Positions 53,109 to 64,000 of a stretch of 64,000 nucleotides of DNA are shown one piece after another (position 1 is the first letter of the stretch; each line of letters starts with the position of its first letter). The position numbers and the translations under genes are program-made. The notes beneath the pieces are model-generated. The model saw only the letters and a program-made list of their open reading frames with translations. It did not search any database and had not been told where the DNA came from. The stretch is from Adiantum capillus-veneris (Eukaryota; Streptophyta; Polypodiopsida; Polypodiales; Pteridaceae), in assembly GCA_014529385.2 (NCBI GenBank), contig CM043968.1:21999484-22063483 (forward strand), written 5' to 3'.

Positions 53109-56100
53109 ATGGCAACCGCGAAGTCACCGGCAAAGAAGAAAAGAATGACCATCAAGGATTACCAGAAGAAGTGGAACCCTTCGTCATACCAGAAGGAACA
53201 CTAAAGCCCACCAGCACATGGATCCAAGAAGATTTGTTAGAGTCCAACGACCTAAAGATCTACCAAGGAGTGTTCAAAGACACTGAAGGAAATGTGATCG
53301 AGCTACCAATGCTGCCGCGAGAACTCAATGATTTTGTAAGAAGCAAGATGGCCGGGTACTTGGAGAAGATTGATCTCCACAACTACTTTGAAGCAGTACC
53401 GGCAGGGGTGGACATAAAGAGAGTCTGGGAGTTCGTGACTACCATCAAAGAAGATGGAGTGGCCAAAGTAACAGATCTACAAGGCAGGCTAGAAACAGAA
53501 ATAATCATCACTGAGCAGGTTGTAGCAGATGCACTAGACCTCTCCAACAAGGGGGATAGTGTAACTAAAAGAAGGGATGAGGTCAAGGTGTACAATGAGA
53601 AGAAAGGAAACTACACCTTTGAAGATATTGCAAACCCAAGAGTGGTAGTCATGAGTCAATTGTACAACCAATACTTCCACATGTGTACGAAGAGGCCACA
53701 AAAGTACAGAATGCCGCCAAGTGCAATTGCCACGACATTCACTTGGGCAATGGCGAAAGGCACCCCAAAAATAATCAATTATGCAGCATATATACATGAC
53801 AACCTAGTGAAGATGGGTAACAAGAAGCCAACATATATTGTGCTAGGAGAACTAATCACTAAGGTGATTTATGGGGCACTACACGCAAAAGGAAGATGGC
53901 CTGACCCGCGTCTCAGAATGACTGGCTGAGGCTAAAAGAAGACAAAGAGGACGAGCCACAAAGAGCACCAAGGGTTGCTACAAGACTGAAAAGACGGCTA
54001 GAACCTGTTCAAGAGGAGCAGCCAGAGCAAAAGAAAGGAAAGAAAGAGTTTGACCAAGTGCTGGTGAAAGAAACAAGGTCACAGAAAGCGGCAAGATTAG
54101 AGAGGCTGATGGAGAGCTTCAGAGCAGAGAGAGCCCTTAAAGGTGATTTGAGTGAACTTTGGAAGCCATCTCTAGAGTCAATGTCGGGATCCTCCCGAAG
54201 AGTGCAAAGGGACAGATTCGAGGATTATATCAAAAATTTTGAGATTCTTGATGCCACATCAGAGAATATACCGCATGTACCTTTCACAGAGGAGGAAGTG
54301 GAGCAATACGGCAGAAACTGCTAGATGAGCAAGAGAGCCAAGAGAGAGAAAAAAAACTAAAGCCGACAGAGATTTAAAGGGAAAGTCTACATCTCTACCG
54401 GCCAGCCCTAAACCCAGCCCACCGCCCTCACCACCTCCTCACAGCCCTCCACAAGAAGATAAAGAGGAGGAAGACAAACACAAAGGCCAGGAGGAGCCCA
54501 AGAGAGACCAAAGCCAGGAAAGGGAAGAGTTTAAACCCAAGAGTGAGGAGACAAAGCCAAACGAAGAATATAACACATTTTTGGACCTGCTAGCTACAGG
54601 GTACACAAAAGAAAAGGCTGCCACAGTCGCATTCGACATGGCAAACACAGGGCCTAAAGAACAAATGCAAAGCATCAGGCTGGTGGAAATAAAAGAAATT
54701 TCCACAGATACAGTGGATCTGCACCCACCCTCCAACGACTGGGATGTGGTGATGACGAAGCTAACCGGGTTGAGAGCGCAGTCCATGGCTTCAGAAAGTG
54801 AGGTGGCAGCTCTCAAGGCCACTGAAGTGAAGACAAAGATGGTAGTAGACACTTTGCAAGGACAAAGTCAAAGGCAGGAAGAGAGAGAAGCTGAGCTACA
54901 GGCCAGCCTAGCAAGGGCATTGCAAAGATGCCAAGCAATGGAGGAAGAAAATCAGGCAGCAGCACAAAGAATGCAAGGAGTTGAAGAGGAATGTCAGCAA
55001 CTCAGCAAATCACTAATAGACGCCGAGAGGGAAAGGGATAACCTGACCCTACAGCTGCCTGAGGAATCTAAAGAAGTTGAAGCCATGAGAAACGCCAAGG
55101 AAAAGGCGGAGATAGATCAAGAAGCCAGCCAAGATGAGGTCCTTGAGCTTAAGGACCAGCTCAAAGTGAAAGATCAGACCATCCAGAGGCTGCGGGCATC
55201 CCCTGCCAGAGTCAGAGCTACTAGCTCGACTCACATCACTACGGAAAGTCAACTCTATGAAGAACAGATGCAAGAACTTCAGAAGGAGCTGACTCTATAG
55301 AAAAAGCAAATATTGATGATGGCAGAAGGGTCTATTTTCATGCAAACAAGAATGGAAGAAGACCAAAAAGCCCTGCAAGAGGAAGTAGAAAGCATAAAAA
55401 GAAATCTCGAGGAGGCGGAGAGGATAAACGCCGAATTAAATTACCTCCTCGTGAATATGGGCGAAGAAGTTGAATCAAAAAAATAGAAACTACTAAAGCA
55501 AATATAGGAGTTGAGAGGACAGCAAGCAGGAGATGAAGAGGGCACAGGGCCAGCAACCAATGAGGGCATCGATTTAGAAAATGTGGCAGATCCGGTGGAC
55601 ACGCCTATGCAAGAGGAAATCCTAGAAGGATCCTCTCAAGAGCCACAAGATCTAACACAGGAGGAGGAAGAGAAGCTAAGGAAGGCAATAGAGGTGGAAA
55701 TCAGAGAGACAACAAAGGAAGCCTTGGAGTGGGAGCAGAGGGTTTCCAAGTCTATGACCATTCACAAGATCGACGCTAGCAACCTCAGGCGCGAATGGCT
55801 TCAACCCTCTCTCCCATATCCATTGCTGAAATATGAAGCAGCCACCATCAATAAGCGGATAAGAGAAGAGCCGATCATACCACTCTACAACGCAAATACT
55901 TCCCAACCAGAAGGGGTCAGGTTAATTGTTGACTCTCAGCCAAAATGGAGGAAAGTCTGGCTCACAAAGTACCCAAAATACCTAATCCACTTGGTAGAGG
56001 CACCGAAAAACATCAGAGACAACCTCAACTTTTGTCCTCTACCAAGGATGAGGACCTGGAAAGCCCAGGAGATCTTGCAAAGGAGCCAACCCACTTGGCT

Positions 56101-56530
56101 GAATTACCCCAAGCTGCAGGGCTTGAAGGCAGGTGAGAGAATAAGTGTCCAATACATGGTGAAAACCCTAACGGGCGTCATCAAATTGTTCACTGGCTCA
56201 CCTGACCTTACATGCATCATGATGAAGAAAATCTGCAAAACACTTTTGGCAGTATTTGAGACTTTCAAGCCAGGCCAGGTGACAGACATTATCTTTTTCT
56301 TCCAAGATACTTACAGATGCGCTTATGATCTGTCTGGTCAGCCTTCCAAGGAGGTGATACATGCGCTGTATCAAAGTATAATTTTTCTACCATCCTATCA
56401 CCTCCAGGCCTTTGAAGAAGCGTTCTACACAGGCTTCTTCACAATAAACATTGATATTTTCGGTCCAACAATGATGAACCTACATGCAAGATACGAATCA
56501 CTGATCAAGATGCGTGAAACGATACGATGA
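53109..56530 (+). pseudogene. Large unrecognised ORF of E
   Basis: Four parts in order. (1) 53109-53925: MATAKSPAKKKRMTIKDYQK, then after a frameshift near 53165 PFVIPEGTLKP, and later PRVVVMSQLYNQYFHM and KKPTYIVLGELITKVIYGAL, a folded helical domain. (2) 53930-54570: charged and Pro-rich linker (PSPPPSPPPHSPPQED). (3) 54581-55510: long coiled coil rich in Glu, Gln and Ala (EEREAELQASLARALQRCQA). (4) 55511-56530: second folded domain (LRREWLQPSLPYPLLKYEA, SVQYMVKTLTGVIKLFTG, CAYDLSGQPSKEVIHALYQS). About three frameshifts and three stops break it. The position suggests a gag substitute. The family is unknown to me; K is a relative. Confidence 0.6.
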
Positions 56531-56568
56531 AGAAGCGGATCAGCGGCCATGTCGGGGACGACAAGAGC

Positions 56569-56582
56569 AAGGAGGGGGGGAG
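56569..56582 (+). promoter_or_regulatory. Polypurine tract of E
   Basis: AAGGAGGGGGGGAG immediately before the LTR start TGTTAG. Confidence 0.8.
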
Positions 56583-56783
56583 TGTTAGAAGCTGGACACA
56601 CCCCACGGAGACTAACTACTCGGAGGATTATCATTTTTTTATAATTATTCATTTATTGAGGAAACCTGATTTTTCACCTTGTAAATATTGGGACTTACAG
56701 AAGTTTCCAGATTGTATCCCAGTTTTGCTAGATAGATGGAGTAGTTGGTTGATTTTGGAACTTTAGGGTTTGAGAATTGTAAG

Positions 56784-56793
56784 GTATATATAC
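56784..56793 (+). promoter_or_regulatory. TATA box of E LTR
   Basis: GTATATATAC about 200 bp into the LTR, followed by a likely transcription start area. Confidence 0.6.
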
Positions 56794-57152
56794 CACTTTT
56801 TGACCTTAATGAAAAACCTTTTGTCATTTTAAAAAACAATTTTTGAAGTCTGTGAGTGAGCATACTGTGTACAAGAGAGAGTGTGAGCTTCATCTTGACG
56901 CTACGTGTGCACCGGTGGTCGGAATCGAGTGCGGAGAAGTGCAGCGTGTTGCCCCCTACGAGAGCTACGCGTCCATACCTACATTGCACTTGTACGGTCT
57001 GGTTTTGCGAGCTCCTTCTACGAGCTTCGTCTGGTGATTGGGTGAGCATACGTTGTCCGTTTCTGCATTTCAGCATATCCACGTGTTCACATTGAGTAGA
57101 GCTACACATTAGGCACTTTAGATTTCGAAAACGAAGACTTGCAGATTTGGCT

Positions 57153-57171
57153 AGACATCCTACGTGATTTT
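57153..57171 (+). promoter_or_regulatory. LTR half-palindrome of E
   Basis: AGACATCCTACGTGATTTT: the first twelve bases equal one arm of the E array palindrome, and the other arm is replaced by TGATTTT. Same design as the H and G LTR sites. Confidence 0.7.
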
Positions 57172-57589
57172 GCACCGGGTGTTTTGGGTTGGGATTTTGG
57201 TTCAGAGACCTTAGGGAGAGCGACCTATTGGTGTTAGTAGGGTCTCCTTCAAGTTCTATGGTGTTTCGAGATTTTTTGATGGGTGTTCGGCTCTAGAAAG
57301 CATTGTAGGAAGTTTCCTCTTACACTCTTGAAGGCTGTGACTTAGACAATTGGTAGAGACCTCTGTAGGAATTAGTTAGGAGTCAGTCGAATGTAGGTTG
57401 ACACCTTATGCTTGCTTCCACGCGCCTGCAGGTCGAGCTTCGTCCTTAGCTGACATTATATGTTAGGTGAGTTCTCGCTGTGCTGACGTCCGTCGCGGCG
57501 TATCCGTCCAACACAGGTACTGGGAAGGCATAAATGTAACATGAGCATACATCCCCCCCCATGATTACATTGTGTCTTGGAATCACTAT

Positions 57590-60406
57590 CTCTAGATCCA
57601 GCACAAAACTCTTGTGCCCTCCAAGAACACTTGGAAAGGGTGTTCTACTTCTTCAATGTCTTTAAACACTGTGATGCAAGTGATGAGCATTCAGGCAATC
57701 TTGACTAGCATCTGACATGTAAAGTCTGGTAGATCCCTCATCTTTGTGAAAATTCCTTTTGAGGTGTTCACCATGTATCTTTTGGAAGGAGGGAATTTGT
57801 TGGTGGATGGCTTAGATAAGATATGAAAGTTCAGTACCATTGTCTTTTGCTTTTGCACTTGTAGAAGCTATCTCAAGATCCCTGTCTATTGCTGGGTTAG
57901 AAAGTGGGGTTGATCTTGAGGTGTTGTGGGGCATTTCTGTAGTAGGTCTCATTCTGCGGTCACTTTTCAAAGCACCTCTTTTCACACAGGGACTATTTTT
58001 CTAAAGGGCTAGTACGTGGTCCGATATCACAAGTACTTCTATTTAGTCCACGTTGTGATCCGGCTCGAGTGTGGGCAACAACTTCTTTTTCCATAGTAGA
58101 GATTCTTGCTTCTACAATGGAAGAGACGTCATCTCATGGCTGTATGTCTTGACAACCTCATTTGGAGGGATCATCAAAAGTGTCACTAACTCCAACACTT
58201 TAAGCTCAAATTGCATGTAATCTTCATGTGAAGGGTCATGTACCTTTTTAATCCATCTCTTTATTTTGTCCTCAGCATCCATCTTGTCTTTGGGGGCTTC
58301 AATGTCATGTAGACTGCCTTCAGTAGAAGTGCTTGACAGCTCTATTAGAGGTGGGTCTACTCGTGTGTGCTCTAAAACTAGGACAAGTGGTGGAGTAGCA
58401 GATACTATTGCATGGGCTTGGATGGCACTGATTGCCACATCTTTCTTTTGTAGCTAGAAGGCATGTGTTTCCTTTATGGGTGGCTAACTCTTCTCATGTT
58501 TTGGCCAATTGCTTCTGAAGATGCCTGATTTCTTCATGTTTTTGGGCTTAGATGGCCATGTGTCTTGTAGTGAGGATCTGATGGTCATATTTCTCTTGGA
58601 ACACTTCTTACTTGAGTGTTGTTAGCTCCTTCAAAGTAGTTGCTGGAGTCGATGAAGTTGAAGTTGGGGTTGGTGGGTCTTGTATTGCTATTAACGGTGT
58701 TAGTTATTCTTGACTATACCATAGGATTCCCCAATCTTTGCATTCTTTTGTTTCTCTTTCTCTAGTTCTTATTCCATCCTTTACTAGTCCACTTGCAGCT
58801 GGCTGTTCACCTCATTGTAAGCTTGAGACTCTTTATAGTAGTATGCGGTGTCTTTGTGTTCTTTCTCCATCTCTTCCTTCAATTGTATCTGGCTCTCTGG
58901 TAAATTGTCGACTTGTTTTTAGAGCCTTTGATTTGCTTGTTTCAATATTTGTGCTTCTGCCTTGGCAAATCTCACATCCAAGTCTTGTAGGCTAATAATG
59001 GATTTATGACACTGTGAAATTCTAGTTTGATATTCTCTAAGTGTGCATCCATGTCAAAGTCCTTGAAGAGACTCGCACCCTTTTCTATTATAGCCCTCCA
59101 ATGTGGAGATATTGGCCCTCTTTTGGATGTGATGCACTATTTGAGAGGTTCCAGCTTCCTACTATTTCTTTTCTTGCTCTTACTCATTGATTGGAGCATG
59201 TTCCATTCTTCTAGGTTCCTTGTCTTGGTGGTCTTGTTTTTGCTTCTCAGATTTTTGCAGGTTTGGAGGAGCTTTATGCTGAGCAGATAACTTTTCTCTC
59301 AATTCTTCCTTCTCTTTGTTTTCACTATTTCTCTGCTTCAAATATTGATGCTTTTGATATTGGTCTTGCTTGTCAGTTCCCTCTTTTATGTCTCTTCAAC
59401 AAGAAGTGGGGTGATTGGCATGGGAGAGAGGGGTGGCATTGTTTCTGTGTGAATTTCTAGGGTTTCCACACCTCTCTCCTCCCTTGGTGGTTCCTCATCA
59501 TGTTTTTTGTTGTTCTTTGATGACTCATTACAAGATTCTTTGTTTTGCTTTTTTCTTGAGAACATTGTAGTTGTGTTCTTGCACGCCATCAAGCTCTAGA
59601 TTAGCTTTTGTTGTCCTCCTTTTGTATTGCTTTGTCTTTCTAAAAAAATTTATTTTCTTTGCTCTAGTGACTTGCATTGATCATCCTTCCCTTCGTCATT
59701 GGAATCAGCTCCAAGCATTTTCTTTTCTTAAGCTAGCTTATGTGTTCTTTCTTCTCTTAGTCTTTGAGATTTTACCATAGATTTTTGTGTTCGAGAGATT
59801 GGAATTTGTTCTCTTACTTCTGTTGATTGACGTTCTACTTGTACTAGAGGGATAGTAGTGTCCTCCTCCTCTTCATCTATCTCATCAGTGGTAGACTAAA
59901 CTTCCGAAGGTGTATCTCTATTTTGGGCCTTATTTCACCACTGAGCTTGCTGTCTATTTACATTTCTTCACTATCAAATGTCCTTATTTTAGATCTATCT
60001 CCTCTTGTTTTATTTGTTGCATGCATAGAAGAGGGTCAGCTTATGGAAAATTCTCTATCATTCCAAGTGCTTGATTGGAAATCCTAGTCAGCATTGGTCC
60101 TCCTTTTATGTAGGTTTTATTTTTCTCACTGCTCTTGTGGTTGTCCTTGACCAGGTTTTCAAGGATATATGTCCCCAAGTCACAATAGACCACCCTTTGC
60201 TCTGCAAGCCCTATGGCCATTACTTGTAATGGAATTGGCCTATTTAACTTGAGAGAAGCGGAAATTAATGAGAGTACTTTTGAGAAATGACTTTGTGAGC
60301 ATAGCGGGTGAACATAGTTGAAGATAGCAACATAATCATAGCAATTAGTTAACTTGGCATGAACAATACTTTTGCAAGAGAGAGAATTTAGAGAACATGA
60401 CAACAA
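57590..60406 (-). pseudogene. Decayed relative of the E ORF (K)
   Basis: Read from high to low coordinates it repeats the order of the E ORF. 60406-60041 has LGTYILENLVKDNHKSS and KTYIKGGPMLTRISNQALGM, matching AAYIHDNLVKMG and KPTYIVLGELITKVIYGAL of E. 59910-59386 is a charged linker (KNNKKHDEEPPREER). 59300-58480 is a Gln/Lys/Glu-rich, coiled-coil-like stretch full of stops. 58438-58112 is open (AEDKIKRWIKKVHDPSHEDY). About 57790-57640 has YMVNTSKGIFTKMRD, DFTCQMLVKI, matching YMVKTLTGVIKLFTG, DLTCIMMKKI of E. It is much older than E. The upstream end is lost at the LTR of I. Confidence 0.6.
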
Positions 60407-60421
60407 TTGAGGACCGGATTA

Positions 60422-61819
60422 TGTGGAGCCGGTCCCCCCTCCAATAGACATTTGTATTATGATTTCTCCCATTAAGAGAGACTTGTTACAATACAATCTT
60501 TGTGTTCCTTGTGACCTACGTGATGCAATGAAGATGGAAAGCTTCATGCATCACAAGCATAACATAAACTTGAAGAAAGCTTTAACTATCCCAAGCCTCA
60601 GTTCCAAGACCTCAAACACCTTCGAAGGTGGAGAGAGCTAGCAGGGAATGAGGGTAGGGAAGAGGAAGAAGAAACATTTCATAGGAGAAAGAATTAGTTC
60701 CTCACTTATCATAACTCTTGTTACTAGCATACATAATAGCATAGTAATGAAGAAGAAGGAGATGGCAAGCTTAAGCATTGAAGCATGGCTCTTGGTTGGA
60801 TTGAAGCATTGAAGCATGGCTCTTGGTTGGATTTGCACTCCATAGCCAAGAGTGTTGGTGTAGGCTCTCAACCTCTACTTGCTTGGAGAAGGAGAGGGAG
60901 CTCTTGCACTTTGCATAGCACACAATGAGAGTGTTTGTGAGTGTGTGTGGGTGAGTATACCCCCTAAGCAACCCCCTAGCTTTCTTGGGTCCCCTGTAGC
61001 TCATGCTTGAAGCTCATTGGACCCCTCCAAGCCTAGCCAATCATAAGCAGGAGGCATTACAAGCAGCAAGGGTAGCCTTGAGACAAGTGTCCCCCTTTCC
61101 CCTTTGAGAGAGAGGCTAGATAAATGCTAAATCAATTAATTAAATCTCCTAATTTATTATTGGACCCCTTGGGTGGCCAACCAATAGGCTTTAGGCACAC
61201 CATGAGGGCAACATGAGAAGGAACTTGACAAGTGTCCCTTTTGCTTTCTTTGTACCATGCATCCCTTGTGTGAGTGTGTGGGTGTTCTCTCTCATCCCCC
61301 CTCATGTAGGGCTCTCCCCCTCCTTGTAGGGATTGAATCTTTGAATTTTTGACACCTCAAGCCACTCATGCATAGGCCCAGTTCCCACCACAAGCTTGGC
61401 TCTTAATCACTTTAAGCTTGGGCTGGGTTCTCACCTCAAATGCAACCCTAGCATCTCAAGCATGTGAAGCACCTCAAGCATCTCAATCATTAAGCACCTC
61501 AAGCATCTCAATCATTAAGCACCTCAAGCATCTCAAGCACCTCAATCATCAAGCACCTCAAGCACCTTAGTCATCAAGCATGACAAGCAGGACAAGCATC
61601 TCCAGCTGGGTCGAGTTCCCGCGCCTCAAGCTCAGCCCTAGATTACCTAAGGTCAAAGGACTTTTACACACATTATTGGAGTTCTTCAATGAAGCTAACC
61701 CTAAGGCCTTATGCTCCATTGGTTACCCTTGCTCTGTGATAGACCATCTCTCATTTGGTCCCCTTTACCATTGGCCCCGTGTTGAGATAGATCTATAAGC
61801 ACATGTCTATATCTTAACA
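60422..61819 (-). repeat. 3' LTR of element I
   Basis: The element-sense start TGTTAAGATATAGACATGTG at 61819 follows a purine-rich AATGGGAACAAG. The other end is placed at 60422 (TGTGGAGCC on the plus strand) because that is where K reading stops, so it is provisional. The interval has no coding domain and includes a minisatellite. Confidence 0.5.
61445..61605. repeat. CATCTCAAGCAC minisatellite
   Basis: About a dozen units of the type CATCTCAAGCACCTCAAT or ATCAAGCACCTCAAG, slightly irregular, inside the LTR of I. Confidence 0.9.
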
Positions 61820-62271
61820 CTTGTTCCCATTTATTCTCCCACATTAAGTGATCAATTTAATATGGAAAAATCATTTGGGTTGGTTAGATATTAGATATTA
61901 GATTTTATGACATTACCTCTCTGTTGAAATCATAGTCGTCCTCGACTATGAGGTAGAAGAGGTAAAGCCTTAGTCATTAGTCAATTTTACTTAGTAGGTA
62001 GATGATCCCTTTTTACCCTACGACATCTTTCCAAGATGGATGACTAATCCATTTGGTGCTTGGGAGACATATCTGCTGCAAGCATGTCTACTCTTTAGTC
62101 CATTTCATTCTCCCAAAGTAGAGTGACAAATTCTACTTGGTGTTTGAGAGACATCGTCATCACAAACATGATACTAAGCATGCATACTAGTTAAATTTGT
62201 GCACAATTAAAAAGAGGGCTAGTCTTATAAGACAAAAACATGAGTCATTTAAAAGAAATTTGTACATTTGC
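61820..62271 (-). other. 3' untranslated part of I
   Basis: About 450 bp between the integrase stop and the LTR. No gene. It has two similar CCAT...TGGTG/CTTGG.GTTTG.GAGACAT stretches (about 62040 and 62130). Confidence 0.5.
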
Positions 62272-62880
62272 TTACTCTAATGTGGCATTGTAAGCATTGA
62301 CAAGGTTTGTATTATCCTTAAGTTGTATTCCTTGCATCCATCTAGCATCTTCAAAAGGATAATTTTTGAACTTAATAAGATACCGTCGGATAATCTTACC
62401 ATGTCGTAGTACCTTGTCTTCATGCCGAAGGATAGCTAAGGGTTGTAGCACCTCTTCTTGATCTTCAACTTTGGGAGGGTCTTCAATAATTGGTTCAGTT
62501 GGTAGCTCTCCTTTGTAGGGCTTAAGTAGGCTTACATGAAAGGCATTGTGTATGAGCCAATGGTTGGGCAACTTGAGTTGATAAGCCGTCTCATTGATAG
62601 GCTTTAAGATTTGGAAAGGACCATAGTATCTTTTTGCTAGTTTAGCATAATACTTTTGATGGCCCGTAAGATTTTTGCCCGTCGTTTGCCTTAATCGAGC
62701 CTTAGGAAACTTGAGTAAGACCCAATCATTTTCTTTGAACATTAAGGCTCTTATGTGCTTATCAGCAGCAACTTTTTGTCTTTGTTGAGAGATGGATATA
62801 GCCTCCTTAATCTTTTGAAAAGATTCTTGTAGGTCACGGCTATACTCATCGGCGGGGCGAAGATCTTCCCATGTACTTTG
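62272..62880 (-). pseudogene. Integrase C-terminus with chromodomain (I)
   Basis: After a frameshift near 62880 the integrase continues as QKVAADKHIRALMFKENDWV, KYYGPF-type motif (AKRYYGPFQILKPI), NHWLIHNAFHVSLLKPYKGE and finally LAILRHEDKVLRHGKIIRRY, LIKFKNYPFEDARWM. The last part has the layout of a chromodomain, which in chromoviruses steers insertion to marked chromatin. Part of the same pol as 62880-64000. Ends with a normal stop at 62272. Confidence 0.85.
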
Positions 62881-63659
62881 AGTAGCAAGGGACGTTTAGG
62901 TCTTCCCTCAATGATCTCGAAAGGTGCTTTTCCCGTAGAAGTATGTACAGTATTATTGTAGGCATACTCTACAAGAGGTAGGTACTTTTCCCATTGTGAG
63001 TGTTGATCTACTTCGGTAACATAAGTTTTGAGTAGATCGAGTATCATAAGATTGGCTATCTCACTTTGGCCATCCGTTTGTGGGTGATAGGCCGAAGAGA
63101 AATTCAATCTTGTTCCTAGATTTTCAAAGAGACCTTTCCAGAAATTACTGGTCATTCTAGGATCTCTATCTGACACGATGGATGTGGGTAATCCATGGTG
63201 CTTGAAAATCTGAGATATGAAGAGAGTTGCCATTTGATGTTCCTTAATAGTCTTTTTGACACGAATAAAATGTGCTTGCTTGCTAAACCTGTCGACTATT
63301 GTCCGTATTCCTGTATTCCCATGGATAGACTTGGGTAATCCAAAGATGAAATCCATGGATATACTCTCCCATGGTGAATTTGGGATAGGCAATGGCTGGA
63401 GTAATCCATGTTGCTTCCCTCTATCATACTTGGTCTTTTGGCATACTACACATTTTGAAACATACTCTTGTATGTCCACTTTCATGGTAGGCCAATAGAA
63501 GTACGTCTCTACTCCTCGGAGAGTAGGTTGAATACCTCTATGCCCTGCATATGGAGGAGCATGGGATTCATACATAACTTTTTTACGAAGGGAATGGGTA
63601 ACAAATAGCCTATTGCCGTGGAGAAGATAACCATCCTGCAAGGTGAATGGTTTCTCTTT
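62881..63659 (-). pseudogene. Integrase core of I
   Basis: HHCC zinc-binding domain HAPPYAGHRGIQPT ... CVVCQKTK, then SMDFIFGLP (first Asp), IVSDRDPRM (second Asp) and DGQSEIANL (Glu), with 35 residues between the second Asp and Glu. The catalytic residues are all present. The frame breaks near 62880 (KVHGKIFAPP is out of frame), so a full protein is not made from this copy. Confidence 0.9.
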
Positions 63660-64000
63660 CTACCCCAAAGCAAGGGCTGACATTATGTCTCTAAAGTCAG
63701 GGTCAGTAGCATACTCATCTATCATAAAAGATAGATCATTGTGAGTAGCTAAAGACACCGCATTAACTTTTGGTCGTCGTGAAAGTGCATCGGCCACTTG
63801 ATTGTGCTTACCAGCTATGTGAGCAATATGGAAATTAAATTGCGAAAGAAAATTTTCCCACCTCATTTGTTTGTCGGAAAGCTTGGTTTGCGTCATGAAA
63901 TACTTAAGACTTTGGTGGTCGGTTCGTAGGATAAATGGAGTCCCCAATAGGTAGTGCTTCCATGTGTCTAGGGCATGTAAAATAGCTAAAAGCTCTTCCT
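63660..64000 (-). pseudogene. RNase H end of I, cut by window
   Basis: LGTPFILRTDHQSLKYF (intact TDH) and IAGKHNQVADALSRRP (intact ADALSRR) mark the end of a Ty3 RNase H. A single TAG at 63661-63663, in the same frame as integrase, separates it from the integrase. Reverse transcriptase must lie beyond the window edge. Confidence 0.9.

Larger units (their letters stand above)
52086..57513 (+). mobile_element. LTR element E, non-autonomous type
   Basis: Array, one long broken ORF of unknown family (53109-56530), PPT and 3' LTR. There is no RT, RNase H or integrase between the array and the PPT, so it would depend on another element for movement. The PPT and LTR start resemble those of G and F, suggesting such a helper. 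The 5' LTR was not found. Confidence 0.7.
56583..57513 (+). repeat. 3' LTR of E
   Basis: 931 bp from TGTTAGAAGCTGG to ATCCGTCCAACA, directly after the PPT. It has a TATA box at 56784 and a half-palindrome site at 57153. Only one LTR of E is seen, so the 3' end rests on the TG...CA form. Confidence 0.7.

Noticed and set aside
44091-57513. F and E as one single element
   Set aside because: Each has its own PPT (50472 and 56569), and the sequence after the F PPT does not resemble the E LTR.

Overview
The window is land-plant nuclear DNA made almost entirely of LTR retrotransposons, nested in one another and mostly decayed. No rRNA, tRNA or CRISPR was found, and no intact host gene. The one recognisable host-derived sequence is a broken pentatricopeptide-repeat (PPR) fragment (5370-5653). 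Its style (DVFWNAMIAG, TCIL.ACG, LVDMYAKC) and the size of the repeat load suggest a large-genome plant such as a fern, lycophyte or gymnosperm. That is inference, not proof.

Layout. 400-1161: decayed Ty3-type gag. 2005-3739: LTR-like copy 'D' with an internal ORF. 5370-5653: PPR remnant cut by LTR-like sequence 'L' (5645-about 6960). 7086-11174: minus-strand element 'H' (ORFs, palindrome array, tRNA-Asp-type PBS, LTR). 11175-21295: plus-strand element 'G' (truncated 5' LTR, PBS, palindrome array, a 750-bp inverted duplication, decayed protease, 3' LTR). 23466-42338: old Ty3 element 'A'. A is interrupted by a 1.3-kb TTAA-flanked TIR element (25362-26682) and by LTR 'C' (29128-40022). C in turn hosts young element 'B' (30645-38742). 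44091-50486: 5'-truncated Ty3 element 'F' with protease, RT, RNase H, integrase and an extra protease-like module after integrase. 52086-57513: 'E', a non-autonomous-looking element with a palindrome array, a large unfamiliar ORF, PPT and 3' LTR. 57590-60406: 'K', a decayed minus-strand relative of the E ORF. 60422-64000: chromodomain-bearing Ty3 element 'I', cut by the window edge.

The most unusual signal is shared by H, G and E. Each carries tandem units of about 285 bp ahead of its ORF, and each unit contains one short palindrome. The palindrome arms are constant within an element but different between elements: GTAAATAATC in H, ATGGATC in G, AGACATCCTACG in E. The LTR of each element holds a single half-copy of its own palindrome followed by GATTTT, about 270-360 bp from the LTR 3' end. 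This looks like an element-specific cis signal, for example for RNA dimerisation or packaging or for protein binding, and I do not recognise it as a described feature.

Other points of note are the new ORF family (E and K), the post-integrase retropepsin-like module with W-I-P-K repeats (F and G), the short ORF with a splice-donor-like end inside LTRs C and D, and the hairpin in G. All alignments were made by eye. Identities are approximate and element borders without a target-site duplication are provisional.
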